A stretch of DNA of 64,000 bases from Mucilaginibacter ginkgonis (GCF_009754905.2 NZ_CP066775.1:3410001-3474000), one strand, 5' to 3'; positions 33,111 through 41,134 are shown, counted from the stretch's first letter. Notes: generated by a model from the sequence alone, not told the origin. Numbers and translations are program-made.

Positions 33111-34106
33111 TTAAACAGTCAACACCAATTTCCCAAACTGGCTTAACTCCTTCATTTTGTCAAAAGCTTTCGCTGCATCTTTAAGCGCAAATACCTCATC
33201 AACAACAGGTATAATCTTATGGTCGTTTACCATTTGCAGTAGGCCTTCAAAATCCTCTTTGTTACCCATGGTGGTACCGATCAGTTGAATCTGCTTCCAG
33301 AACAACGGACGGGCATTAATAGACGGTATGTTTCCTGCCGTACCGCCGAAGAAAACGATACGCGCTCCCGGATTGCATAAGCCTATCACTTTTTCAAAAT
33401 CATCGCCAAGGGCGCTGTCTATCACCACGTCGAAACCGCCCGCAAGATGTTTCAACTCTTCGGCCCAATCCTGCGCTTTATAGTTCACGCCTGCTGCCGC
33501 ACCTAGTTTGCGGGCTTGTTTTATTTTGTCGCCACTGCCAGATGTGACGAAAACCTTACAGCCCGCGGCAACAGCTAACTGCAAAGCGACGCTGCCGGTA
33601 CCTGCGCCCACGCCGACTATTAAAACCCTGTCGCCTGATTTAGCGCGGGCTTTGGTGAATAAAGCGCGATAAACCGTCAGCCCGGCTAAGGGCAATGCGG
33701 CTGTTTGTTCCCAGTTGAGGTGGACCGGTTTGTCATACAGATTGTCGACCTTAACTTTTACATACTGCGCAAAAGTGCCGTTATCCGGCAAACCTAATAT
33801 TTTAAAGTCTTTGGATTGGTATTCGGGGTGGTCGCCCCAGTCATTACCCGGATTGATGATCACTTCTTTGCCTATCCAATTCTTGTCTTTCTCGTCGGCA
33901 ACTTCGGTAACGATACCAGCACCGTCCGACCCTAAAATAGAAGGGTATTTTATTCCTGCATATTTGCCAATGGTGATCCAGAAGTCACGGCGGTTTAACG
34001 CCGCAGCTTTAACCTGGACCAATGCTTCGCCCGGCGTAAGGTTTGGCGTTTCTACGTCTTTATAAACGATAGGGTTTTCGGCACTTTCCAGAACGATGGC
34101 TTTCAT
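33111..34106 (-). CDS. zinc-independent quinone oxidoreductase-like dehydrogenase (MDR family)
   Basis: 331 residues from MKAIVLESAENP at 34104-34106. An upstream in-frame extension to 34232 would encode the palindromic repeat (NSLSFGERWGEV) and is judged non-genic. GroES-like domain then Rossmann fold with VGVGAGTGSVALQLAVAAGC. The catalytic zinc cysteine of alcohol dehydrogenases is absent, so it resembles quinone oxidoreductases of the medium-chain superfamily using NAD(P)H. Substrate unknown. Monocistronic. Confidence 0.92.
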   Translation of the reverse strand: MKAIVLESAENPIVYKDVETPNLTPGEALVQVKAAALNRRDFWITIGKYAGIKYPSILGSDGAGIVTEVADEKDKNWIGKEVIINPGNDWGDHPEYQSKDFKILGLPDNGTFAQYVKVKVDNLYDKPVHLNWEQTAALPLAGLTVYRALFTKARAKSGDRVLIVGVGAGTGSVALQLAVAAGCKVFVTSGSGDKIKQARKLGAAAGVNYKAQDWAEELKHLAGGFDVVIDSALGDDFEKVIGLCNPGARIVFFGGTAGNIPSINARPLFWKQIQLIGTTMGNKEDFEGLLQMVNDHKIIPVVDEVFALKDAAKAFDKMKELSQFGKLVLTV

Positions 34107-34500
34107 AGGGAGTTTGGGTAGCAAGTATAAAGTAAATACAAAATTAATAGATGGCGGTTTGACCTCTCCCCAACGCTCTCCAAAGGAGAGGGAATTATTT
34201 AAGGGAATTTGCGTTAGGGACAGGAGCGGCATCCTGCGCAGCAGATACAGCGGATGGCCCGACCCGAGCGAAGTGAAGGGAACGCCATAATAAACATACC
34301 CCTAACCCCTCTCGAGAGGGGAATAGCCGCTTTTTAGAACTCTTCCTCCCGGGAATGTCACACTTAGTCTGTCGAAGTGTTGAGAAGGGTTACATGACAT
34401 GAGCTCGTCTTAATGATTATAGAATATTACCGTTACCCATTTACCCTTTACCTTTCAAACCGTTCACCGTTCTGCCATTTACCGTTCACCTTTCTAAGCA
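34107..34500. repeat. repeat-filled intergenic region upstream of rpsF
   Basis: Contains the CTCTCCAAAGGAGAG palindrome (34175-34191), a CCCCTCTCGAGAGGGG palindrome (34306-34321), a GACCCGAGCGAAGTGAAGGG stretch (34261-34280), a TGTCACACTTAGTCTGTCGA stretch (34357-34376) and a degenerate TTTACC/GTTCACC tract (34430-34495). No gene is seen. Confidence 0.65.
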
Positions 34501-34504
34501 ACGC

Positions 34505-34535
34505 TTTGAGAAATAAAAACTTATGCCTACATTTG
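34505..34535 (+). promoter_or_regulatory. promoter of the rpsF-rpsR-rplI operon
   Basis: TTTG at 34505-34508, 19 bases, TACATTTG at 34528-34535: a textbook Bacteroidota sigma-ABfr promoter. The leader is about 40 bases and has no Shine-Dalgarno sequence in front of rpsF. Confidence 0.8.
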
Positions 34536-34581
34536 CAACCCCGTTTAGAGCGGGTAAATAATTAAAAACAATAGCAACACA

Positions 34582-34944
34582 ATGCAACAGTACGAAACCG
34601 TGATCGTTCTTACCCCGTTGTTATCAGAAGAAGTAGCTAAAGAGGCAATAGCCAAATACAGCAAACTTTTAAAAGATAACGGAGCCGAAATTGTCCAGGA
34701 GGATAATTGGGGTTTGAGAAAACTAGCGTACCCTATCCAGAAAAAATCTACAGGGTACTATCACTTAACTGAATTTAAGGCTCCGGGTGATTTAATTAAC
34801 AAACTTGAAGTTGAATACAGACGTGATGAGCGCGTTTTGCGTTTCTTAACTATTGCGCTAGATAAGCATGCCATTGCTTACAATGACAAAAAACGCAGTG
34901 GTGCATTCAACAAAAAACCGGCTAAAACTGAGGAGGCAAACTAA
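34582..34944 (+). CDS. rpsF: 30S ribosomal protein bS6
   Basis: 120 residues: [40 protein letters not shown] and [18 protein letters not shown] are the S6 signatures. Binds 16S rRNA together with S18. First gene of the operon; the stop overlaps the rpsR start by one base (TAATG). The C-terminal tail of about 20 residues is Lys-rich. Confidence 0.98.
   Translation: MQQYETVIVLTPLLSEEVAKEAIAKYSKLLKDNGAEIVQEDNWGLRKLAYPIQKKSTGYYHLTEFKAPGDLINKLEVEYRRDERVLRFLTIALDKHAIAYNDKKRSGAFNKKPAKTEEAN
34930..34936 (+). promoter_or_regulatory. strong Shine-Dalgarno sequence of rpsR
   Basis: GAGGAGG, 7 bases before the rpsR ATG. Almost all other genes in the window lack such a sequence. Confidence 0.8.
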
Positions 34945-35204
34945 TGGCAGAGCAAATTAAATACGTTACCGCCCCTAAAGTAGAGGACAACCGTAAAAAA
35001 TATTGCCGTTTTAAAAAGAATGGCATTAAATACATTGATTACAAAGACGCTAACTTCTTATTAAAATTCGTTAACGACCAAGGTAAAGTATTACCACGCC
35101 GTTTAACAGGTACGTCTTTAAAATTTCAGCGTAAGGTGGCACAAGCTGTTAAGCGTGCACGCCATATTGGTTTATTACCTTACGTTACAGATTCGTTAAA
35201 ATAA
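34944..35204 (+). CDS. rpsR: 30S ribosomal protein bS18
   Basis: 86 residues with KKYCRFKKNGIKYIDYKDAN and RRLTGTSLKFQRKVAQAVKR, the S18 core. Pairs with S6 on the small-subunit platform close to the 3' end of 16S rRNA. Coupled to rpsF by TAATG but also preceded by its own GAGGAGG. Confidence 0.98.
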   Translation: MAEQIKYVTAPKVEDNRKKYCRFKKNGIKYIDYKDANFLLKFVNDQGKVLPRRLTGTSLKFQRKVAQAVKRARHIGLLPYVTDSLK

Positions 35205-35206
35205 AC

Positions 35207-35212
35207 AGGAGG
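35207..35212 (+). promoter_or_regulatory. Shine-Dalgarno sequence of rplI
   Basis: AGGAGG, 8 bases before the rplI ATG and 2 bases after the rpsR stop. Confidence 0.75.
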
Positions 35213-35220
35213 ATTACAAA

Positions 35221-35664
35221 ATGGACGTTATTTTAAAACAAGATGTAAAAAACCTGGGCGAAAAAGACGATATCGTTAAAGTAAAACCAGGTTATGGCCG
35301 TAACTTTTTGATCCCTCAGGGTGTAGCTATTCTGGCAACAGAATCTGCTCGTAAAGTTTTGGCAGAAAACCTTAAACAAGCACAATTTAAACAAGACAAG
35401 ATCCGCAAGGATGCCGACGCGTTGGCTACTCAACTGGAGAATGTTAAATTAACTATTGGTGCTAAGGCAGGCGAGAGCGGTAAGATCTTCGGTGCGATCA
35501 ACACCATCCAGGTGGCTGATGCTTTGAAGAAACAAGGCTTTGACGTTGACCGTCGCCGTATTACTTTTGACCAGGAGCCTAAGATGGTTGGTGAATACAC
35601 CGCTAACTTAAACCTGCACAAAGAAGTTAAGGTTAAAGTTCCTTTCGAGGTAGTTGCTGAGTAA
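35221..35664 (+). CDS. rplI: 50S ribosomal protein bL9
   Basis: 147 residues. N-terminal RNA-binding domain with MDVILKQDVKNLGEKDDIVK and GYGRNFLIPQGVA, the long connecting helix, and the C-terminal domain ending in LHKEVKVKVPFEVVAE. Last gene of the rpsF operon, closed by a strong terminator. Confidence 0.98.
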   Translation: MDVILKQDVKNLGEKDDIVKVKPGYGRNFLIPQGVAILATESARKVLAENLKQAQFKQDKIRKDADALATQLENVKLTIGAKAGESGKIFGAINTIQVADALKKQGFDVDRRRITFDQEPKMVGEYTANLNLHKEVKVKVPFEVVAE

Positions 35665-35737
35665 TTAGCAAGCATTTCGAATCTCGTCCCGATAGTCATC
35701 GGGATCTTTCCGAGAGGCAGGGCTTAAATAAAATTAT

Positions 35738-35775
35738 AGGTGTTTAGCATTTTGCTAAGCACCTTTTTTATTTTA
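35738..35775 (+). terminator. intrinsic terminator of the rpsF-rpsR-rplI operon
   Basis: Stem AGGTGTTTAGCA / TGCTAAGCACCT with one G-T pair, a 3-base loop and a tail TTTTTATTTT. Confidence 0.9.
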
Positions 35776-35794
35776 GCACAATAAATCAAAGTCT

Positions 35795-35824
35795 TCCCTT
35801 CCGGGGAGATTTAGAGGGGGCTCA
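35795..35824. repeat. palindromic repeat directly before mtgA
   Basis: CTTCCCTTCCGGGGAGATTT and then AGAGGGGG. The purine-rich end lies just before the mtgA ATG. Confidence 0.55.
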
Positions 35825-36520
35825 ATGAAAGGCATAGGCCGTTTAGTATTATATTTCCTAAAGCTGTTTTTCCTGCTGTTTTTCGGCATCACCATTTTGT
35901 GGGTGGTGCTTACACGCTGGATAAATCCGCCGGTTACCTGGTTAATGATCACCCGCGGTTTTGAGCGCAAGGCCGATGGTAAAGACTGGAAAATTGACAA
36001 GAAGTGGGTAGCCTTTGATAGCATTGCCGACCCGATGAAGCGTGCAGCCGTTGCCGCCGAAGACCAGAAATTTCTGGATCACTACGGTTTTGACTTTGCA
36101 GCCATGGAGCGGGCAATTGACAACAACATGAGTAAGCACAGCCATAAATTAATTGGCGGCAGTACCATTACCCAACAGACCGCTAAAAACGTTTTTTTAT
36201 GGCCGGGCCGGTCTTACGTGCGTAAAGCGTTTGAGGCTTACTTTACTATGCTGATAGAGGTATTCTGGAGCAAGCGGCGCACTATGGAAGTATACCTCAA
36301 CGTTATTGAAATGGGCGACGGTATATATGGTGTGGAGGCAGCATCACAAGCTTACTTTCATGTGCACGCTGCCCAGTTAGATAAGTACAAGGCTTCGGCT
36401 ATCGCGTCAATATTTCCTGACCCGCTGAAATGGTCGCCCACTAATCCCAGTACTTATGTGCGGCACCGACAATATCTGATCAGGAAGAATATGAGAAGAT
36501 TGGGGCCATTGGATTTTTAA
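35825..36520 (+). CDS. mtgA: monofunctional peptidoglycan transglycosylase
   Basis: 231 residues. One N-terminal transmembrane helix (about 8-30) anchors a GT51 glycosyltransferase domain: catalytic Glu79 in AAEDQKFLDHYGFD, GGSTITQQTAKNVFLWPGRS and the second acidic residue in VYLNVIEMGDGIYG. It polymerises lipid II into glycan strands at the inner membrane and lacks a transpeptidase domain. Monocistronic. Confidence 0.97.
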   Translation: MKGIGRLVLYFLKLFFLLFFGITILWVVLTRWINPPVTWLMITRGFERKADGKDWKIDKKWVAFDSIADPMKRAAVAAEDQKFLDHYGFDFAAMERAIDNNMSKHSHKLIGGSTITQQTAKNVFLWPGRSYVRKAFEAYFTMLIEVFWSKRRTMEVYLNVIEMGDGIYGVEAASQAYFHVHAAQLDKYKASAIASIFPDPLKWSPTNPSTYVRHRQYLIRKNMRRLGPLDF

Positions 36521-36581
36521 GATTAGTATTGCACTTATATTGCGCTGTGATGTTCTTCATTTGCTGAATAGTTTTTTTAAT

Positions 36582-36900
36582 GTTACTTTTCTTGACCGTC
36601 AAGAAAAGTAACCAAAAGAACTCGCGGCTGCACCCTGTGCTACAATGGGTTTGCAGTTTTCAGGGCCTGTGATCGCCGCACAGACTGAGGCCGCATTATT
36701 CGGTGCTGTAAAGCCAGTGCCAACAATTCTCCATCTTTTAAAAGTCAGCGCGCAGCTTCGGTGATAAATATTTTGCGCTACTGAGGGCTTGTGTGATGAG
36801 GGCCTGCAAAAATATTTTGCAGGGCAAAGGCCTTGTGCGGCAAAAGAAGCCTTGCGCTGACTTGGCACTTTTGGTTCTTTTGTTGCTAAGACAAAAGAAC
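36582..36900. repeat. MITE-like structured element between mtgA and the osmC-like gene
   Basis: A 319-base element bounded by two hairpins: a perfect 15-bp palindrome with a one-base centre at 36582-36612 (GTTACTTTTCTTGAC arm) and GTTCTTTTG/CAAAAGAAC at 36874-36900. Inside are AAGTCAGCGC (36742) with its inverse GCGCTGACTT (36854), and an 8-bp hairpin CTGCAAAA/TTTTGCAG at 36804-36822. The minus-strand frame across it has no protein features. Confidence 0.65.
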
Positions 36901-36924
36901 TTATAGATTTTATAGGCTGTTTTA

Positions 36925-37398
36925 TTAAATCCTAACCATACATTTCACTTCATGCTTCACCGGGAAGTTTACCGACCGGGCAATAAAGCACATTTCATTG
37001 GCTTTGTGGTGTAGTTCATTCGCTTTAACTACCATCGACTCATTTGCAACTGTAACAACCGGCTTTAGTAAGACTGAAGTGAAGTGCCCGCTGCCGTTAG
37101 CAGTTTCTTCCATAATACCGGTGGCCTTATCCTGGTAATCGGTTACAACAACACCGGCCGCAGAGCATAAATGCAAGTACCACAACATGTGGCAGCTTGA
37201 GAGCGACATCAGCAGCATTTCTTCCGGGTTGTAGCGGGTCGGGTCGCCCAAGAACGCCGGATCCGAGGAGCCGTTGATGACGGCTTTATTCTCTGCGGAA
37301 ATGGCAAAGTTGCGATCGTAATCGCGATACCCGCTGGTACCGATGCCTTTGTTACCTGTCCAATTAGTGCTTATTGAGTAAGTATGCTGCCCAGACAT
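36925..37398 (-). CDS. OsmC-family peroxiredoxin-like protein
   Basis: 157 residues from the ATG at 37396-37398. OsmC/Ohr fold with one cysteine in MSLSSCHMLWYLHLC and a second in ANEMCFIARSVNFPV, the two positions that form the thiol peroxidase site in this family. Likely reduces organic hydroperoxides. One base separates it from the upstream YciI-type gene, so the two are co-transcribed. Confidence 0.92.
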   Translation of the reverse strand: MSGQHTYSISTNWTGNKGIGTSGYRDYDRNFAISAENKAVINGSSDPAFLGDPTRYNPEEMLLMSLSSCHMLWYLHLCSAAGVVVTDYQDKATGIMEETANGSGHFTSVLLKPVVTVANESMVVKANELHHKANEMCFIARSVNFPVKHEVKCMVRI

Positions 37399-37399
37399 A

Positions 37400-37687
37400 T
37401 TATCTAAGCAATTCTTTAATACCAGGCTTGGCTTTAGAAACATTAAATTCTGTTACTTCAACAGTGGCCACGCCCTCTGTAACAAACGGATCTTCATTCG
37501 CGATCTTCTGCATGATCTTCAGGCTATCAGCCTGACCGATTATGATACCGCCAACGCGCGGGACTTTGCGTCCCCATATTAGAAACACATCTGCTTCATA
37601 ATACTTCTCCAAAAATGCCCAATGCGCATCCATATGCTTGTCTACCTCTTCGAGCGGTTTAACGTAGGTAATGCTGATAATGAACAT
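37400..37687 (-). CDS. YciI-family protein
   Basis: 95 residues from MFIISITYVKPLEEVDKHMD at 37685-37687; the upstream in-frame extension overlaps the previous gene. YciI-like ferredoxin-fold domain with the conserved DAHWAFLEKYYE segment and ADVFLIWGRKVPRVGGIIIG. YciI domains carry a His/Asp pair of uncertain catalytic use. Middle gene of a three-gene minus-strand unit. Confidence 0.88.
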   Translation of the reverse strand: MFIISITYVKPLEEVDKHMDAHWAFLEKYYEADVFLIWGRKVPRVGGIIIGQADSLKIMQKIANEDPFVTEGVATVEVTEFNVSKAKPGIKELLR

Positions 37688-37689
37688 GA

Positions 37690-38175
37690 TTAAGCCGGGA
37701 TTAGGTTGCCAAATAGACGGGCATGCCAGCTTTCTTTGAAAGGCACTTCCCATTTCGTACGAAGCTCGTCAACGTTTTGGATGGTGTTGTTAAAGACAAT
37801 GGTATCCGGCGTAATAGTACCATCTTTTACCATCTGTTCAAACTCATCACGCGACGCCGACTTGATTTTATCCACATCGCGATACGCCAGATTAAACCGG
37901 TCGAAAAAGTCGATCTGGTAGCGCTCTCCCAATTGCTTTATAAAGTTAACCGACTTATCTATGGAACAGCCGCTTGCGCCAGCCTGTGTTTCATCAACAA
38001 AAAGCAAAATAAACCTATTGTAGCGTATTTCTGCACCCGCGGCAAGTTGATTGCCATGCGCGGCCCAGCCTGCAGTAAACTGGTTAAGATACTGCTGAAT
38101 TTCATTCGTTTCGGTAACGGTAAATTCGCGGTTTGCCTGGTAGACCCAAACCCTGGATTGTTGAGAAAATTCCAT
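37690..38175 (-). CDS. conserved Bacteroidota protein, unknown (often called ABC transporter ATPase)
   Basis: 161 residues, cytoplasmic: VWVYQANREFTVTETNEIQQ, GWAAHGNQLAAGAEIRYNRF and DETQAGASGCSIDKSVNFIK are conserved in the phylum. Homologues are frequently annotated as an ABC transporter ATPase, but neither Walker A nor the ABC signature is present. The conserved GASGCSIDKS includes a possible reactive cysteine. Two bases before the YciI gene. Function unknown. Confidence 0.85.
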   Translation of the reverse strand: MEFSQQSRVWVYQANREFTVTETNEIQQYLNQFTAGWAAHGNQLAAGAEIRYNRFILLFVDETQAGASGCSIDKSVNFIKQLGERYQIDFFDRFNLAYRDVDKIKSASRDEFEQMVKDGTITPDTIVFNNTIQNVDELRTKWEVPFKESWHARLFGNLIPA

Positions 38176-38217
38176 ATCGCAAAGTTATCAAATTATTAAT
38201 TTGGACTTATCGTGTCC

Positions 38218-38703
38218 ATGACCATGCTGAAGCAAGTTTTACGCAGATACAACTACCTGTTCTACACCATTTTCATTTTGGGCGTTGGAGTATCGTTTGC
38301 ATCATTTATTGTAACCCCCGATGAGCAGAAGTGGATCACCTGGGGCAATAAATGTCTGACTTACGCTTATGACCCCGCCGCCGAAGTAAAGTTAAAGAAG
38401 TGGGAGCTAACGCTTACTAGTGACGCTTTTGTTCGTTTCCGTAAAACCTACACTAATGGGAAGCAGGAGTACTATTCTTTTCAGCTGCACCGCTTTAAGG
38501 ATATGGACTACCTTGGTAACGTAAATGAGGGTGTCTTAAAATTAAAGGCAAATGCAGACGACATCATCGTTCAAACCTACGACGATCCTAAAGGTAACGT
38601 AGATTCAATGGCAACTACGCTCAGCATTCCTGTAAAAAATATGGATCCCGATAGGTTAGATAGCTTAAGAAAGGCGTTGATCTATTTTAAGGAGAGGAGA
38701 TAG
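38218..38703 (+). CDS. hypothetical membrane-anchored protein
   Basis: 161 residues from the first ATG (GTG at 38212 and ATG at 38224 are alternatives). One transmembrane helix (YLFYTIFILGVGVSFASFIV) near the N-terminus and a mixed alpha/beta domain outside the membrane with KKWELTLTSDAFVRFRKTYT and QEYYSFQLHRFKDMDYLGNV. No family recognised. Its stop TAG abuts the stop of the convergent Fe-S gene (TAGCTA). Confidence 0.75.
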   Translation: MTMLKQVLRRYNYLFYTIFILGVGVSFASFIVTPDEQKWITWGNKCLTYAYDPAAEVKLKKWELTLTSDAFVRFRKTYTNGKQEYYSFQLHRFKDMDYLGNVNEGVLKLKANADDIIVQTYDDPKGNVDSMATTLSIPVKNMDPDRLDSLRKALIYFKERR

Positions 38704-39555
38704 CTACAAACCGTTTGCCTGCGCAGTTATCTCAGCGATATCCAGTACCTGTATTTCTTGTTCCTTCTCTTTGTTTTTCACACCATCGCGCAACATGGTC
38801 ATGCAAAATGGGCAGGCAGAGGCTACTATATCTGCCTTAGCTTGCAGCACGTCTTCCATACGCTCAATGTTTACGTCTTTGTTGCCGCGTTCGGGTTCTT
38901 TAAACATCTGCGCTCCACCTGCGCCGCAGCACAAGCCGTTGCTGCGGCAGCGCTTCATTTCAATAAGTTCGGCATCCAGAATTTCTAATGCGCTGCGGGG
39001 TGCTTCATAAACGTTGTTGCCGCGACCCAGGTAACAAGCATCGTGATAGGTAATGCGCTTGCCTTTAAAGCTTTCGCCGCCTTCGGTTTTAAGTTTGCCT
39101 TCGTCTATCAACTGCTGTATCAGCTGCGTATGGTGGATCACCTCATAGCTTCCGCCCAATTGCGGATATTCATTTTTGATGGTATTGAAACAGTGCGGGC
39201 AGCCCGTTACTATTTTCTTGATCTCGTAAGCATTTAGTATCTCGATGTTGGTGATGGCCTGCATCTGAAACAAGAACTCATTACCGGCGCGTTTGGCCGG
39301 GTCGCCGGTACAACTTTCTTCTGTACCCAACACCGCGTAGCTGATGCCTACATGCTGCAATATTTTACAGATGCTGCGCGTAATACTTTGCGCACGCTCA
39401 TCGAAACAGCCTGCGCAACCCACCCAAAACAAAATTTCAGGCGTTTTGCCTTCCGCGACCATTTCGGCCATGGTGGGAACAGTTAGGGCCTTACCCCTTC
39501 CCTCTCCAAAGGAGAGGGGGCTGTTCGCAATTTCGGATTTTATAATATTATCCAT
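38704..39555 (-). CDS. heterodisulfide-reductase-like Fe-S protein (CCG domain)
   Basis: 283 residues. Two cysteine-rich CCG domains: first FWVGCAGCFD ... GTEESCTGDPAKRAGNE ... VTGCPHCFNTIKNEY, second TYHDACYLGRGN ... LCCGAGGAQMF ... ASACPFCMTM. This is the HdrB/LutA/GlpC-type electron-transfer module. It lies 24 bases after the membrane Fe-S subunit gene, so together they form one quinone-linked oxidoreductase. Residues 11-23 (NSPLSFGEGRGKA) are encoded by a palindromic repeat lying between MDNIIKSEIA and the conserved TVPTMAEM. Electron donor unknown. Confidence 0.93.
   Translation of the reverse strand: MDNIIKSEIANSPLSFGEGRGKALTVPTMAEMVAEGKTPEILFWVGCAGCFDERAQSITRSICKILQHVGISYAVLGTEESCTGDPAKRAGNEFLFQMQAITNIEILNAYEIKKIVTGCPHCFNTIKNEYPQLGGSYEVIHHTQLIQQLIDEGKLKTEGGESFKGKRITYHDACYLGRGNNVYEAPRSALEILDAELIEMKRCRSNGLCCGAGGAQMFKEPERGNKDVNIERMEDVLQAKADIVASACPFCMTMLRDGVKNKEKEQEIQVLDIAEITAQANGL
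39489..39525. repeat. palindromic repeat in frame inside the Fe-S protein gene
   Basis: CCCTCTCCAAAGGAGAGGGG, the same core as the intergenic copies at 3124, 24780 and 34175. Confidence 0.85.
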
Positions 39556-39560
39556 TTTAT

Positions 39561-39592
39561 GACCTCCCCTTTAGGGGAATTAAAGGGGTTTC
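39561..39592. repeat. palindromic repeat overlapping the end of the membrane Fe-S gene
   Basis: CCTCCCCTTTAGGGGAATTA then AAGGGGTTTCC. It supplies the stop codon and the last codons (KPL) of the gene ending at 39580. Confidence 0.6.
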
Positions 39593-40875
39593 CAGTTAAA
39601 CCTATCCGCGGCAGCGTATTTCCATGGCGCGCCGTTATTTTCAATGTTGCCGAACATGTTATTGAGACCTGTTGGCGCTTGTGACTCTTCCATTACCAGA
39701 TAACGGCGCATCTCTACGATAATGTTTAGCGGGTCTATATTCACGGGGCAAGCCTCTGTGCATGCATTGCAGGTTGTGCAGGCCCATAATTCCTCGGCAG
39801 TGATATAATCATGCAATAATGTTTTCCCGTCCTGATGGTCTTTGCCATGCTTGTCAATGTTATTTCCAATTTCGGTAACACGGTCGCGGGTGTCCATCAT
39901 GATCTTTCGCGGCGAAAGTAGTTTGCCCGTAATATTTGCAGGGCATACACTGGTGCACCTGCCACACTCGGTGCAGGTATAGGCATCCATCAGGTTTTTC
40001 CAAGTAAGGTCGGTAACATCTTTTGCGCCGAAACGCGATGCCTCTGCGGTTTCCGGAACGAATGATGGGTCAAGCATTGCTTTTACCTCGCCTGTTACCG
40101 ATGCCATATTATTGAATTGGCCCTTAGGTGTCAGTTTTGAGTAGTACGTGTTTGGGAATGCCAGCAGGATGTGAAAATGCTTAGAGTAGGGCAGGTAATT
40201 TAAAAATACCAGGATACCGATAATATGGAACCACCAGCAGCCGCGCTCTATAATCACCAAAGCTTTAGTATCGGCAGGCAACAAAGGCGACAGCAGGTCA
40301 CTTACCGGGAAACTGCCCGCCTGTAAATAATGGCCGAAATGCAATAGCTGAAGCTTGTGGTCGGCGGCATTCATGGTCAGGAACGCGGCCATGAGCAATA
40401 CTTCTGTTATGAGAATATAGTTGGCATCGCCTTTTGGCCAGGCCGTCATTTCAATGCCTGTAAAACGTTTTAATCTTACAATGTTTCTCCTTGCCAGGAA
40501 AATTAGGCATGATATCAGCACCAATAATGCCAGCACCTCAAAACCGCCAATAAGCAAGCCATATAAACTGCCTAATGGTTGAGAAAAAACCCTGTGCGAA
40601 CCAAATACACCATCGATCAATATTTCAAGCACCTCTATATTGATGATCACAAAGCCCACGTAAACAAATACATGCAGTAAAGCCGCAAAAGGGCGCTTAA
40701 CCATTTTGCTTTGTCCAAGGGCTACACGCGCCATTGTTTTCCATCGCTCGGCAGGGTTGTCGCTTCGGTCAAGCGGCCGGCCCAATTTAATGTTACGACG
40801 TATCTTACCGGCATTACGCGTAAAAAACGCAACGGCAGCAGCAAGGATTAATAAAAACAGGATCTGGCCTATCAT
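39580..40875 (-). CDS. membrane-bound 4Fe-4S oxidoreductase subunit
   Basis: 431 residues from the ATG at 40873-40875. Five to six transmembrane helices in the first 270 residues (heme-b/quinone-type module related to NarI/HdrE), followed by two 4Fe-4S ferredoxin motifs: CTECGRCTSVCPANITGK and CTTCNACTEACPVNIDP. With the CCG protein encoded next, it makes a split version of the HdrED/FadF-like quinone oxidoreductases used in electron transfer from, for example, ETF. The donor is inferred only from family. First gene of the pair. Confidence 0.92.
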   Translation of the reverse strand: MIGQILFLLILAAAVAFFTRNAGKIRRNIKLGRPLDRSDNPAERWKTMARVALGQSKMVKRPFAALLHVFVYVGFVIINIEVLEILIDGVFGSHRVFSQPLGSLYGLLIGGFEVLALLVLISCLIFLARRNIVRLKRFTGIEMTAWPKGDANYILITEVLLMAAFLTMNAADHKLQLLHFGHYLQAGSFPVSDLLSPLLPADTKALVIIERGCWWFHIIGILVFLNYLPYSKHFHILLAFPNTYYSKLTPKGQFNNMASVTGEVKAMLDPSFVPETAEASRFGAKDVTDLTWKNLMDAYTCTECGRCTSVCPANITGKLLSPRKIMMDTRDRVTEIGNNIDKHGKDHQDGKTLLHDYITAEELWACTTCNACTEACPVNIDPLNIIVEMRRYLVMEESQAPTGLNNMFGNIENNGAPWKYAAADRFNWKPL

Positions 40876-40972
40876 CAAAAGGTTTACAATGTGCTAAGTT
40901 AACTATTAGCCCCAATTTGCCAACACTAACAGATACGCGTTGATTTGTGATTTGATGAAAATTCAAAAAAAA

Positions 40973-41003
40973 TTGAGATAAACAAAAAAAGACGCTACAT
41001 TTG
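40973..41003 (+). promoter_or_regulatory. promoter of tRNA-Phe
   Basis: TTG (40973-40975), 20 bases, TACATTTG (40996-41003), the same -7 octamer as at rpsF. Confidence 0.75.
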
Positions 41004-41019
41004 CAGTCCCCAAAAGGGC

Positions 41020-41092
41020 GGTACCATAGCTCAGATGGTAGAGCAAAGGACTGAAAATCCTTGTGTCACTGGTTCGATCCCAGTTGGTACCA
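41020..41092 (+). tRNA. tRNA-Phe (GAA)
   Basis: Cloverleaf with acceptor GGTACCA/TGGTACC, D arm GCTC...GAGC, anticodon GAA at 41053-41055, TPsiC loop GGTTCGATCC and discriminator A. The CCA end is not encoded. Confidence 0.95.
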
Positions 41093-41103
41093 CAGCAACC
41101 GCA

Positions 41104-41134
41104 AACCTCTTAGTTATCACTAAGGGGTTTTTTT
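41104..41134 (+). terminator. terminator after tRNA-Phe
   Basis: Fully paired 10-bp stem AACCTCTTAG/CTAAGGGGTT (one T-G pair) with a 6-base loop and T run. Confidence 0.85.

Noticed and set aside
34107..34232. N-terminal extension of the oxidoreductase gene
   Set aside because: The added codons translate the palindromic repeat (SLSFGERWGEV) and the family start is MKAIVLE; unlike the Fe-S gene there is no conserved sequence upstream of the repeat.
36599..36868. 89-codon minus-strand frame between mtgA and the OsmC-like gene
   Set aside because: Lies wholly within the structured repeat element; no domain, signal or start context.
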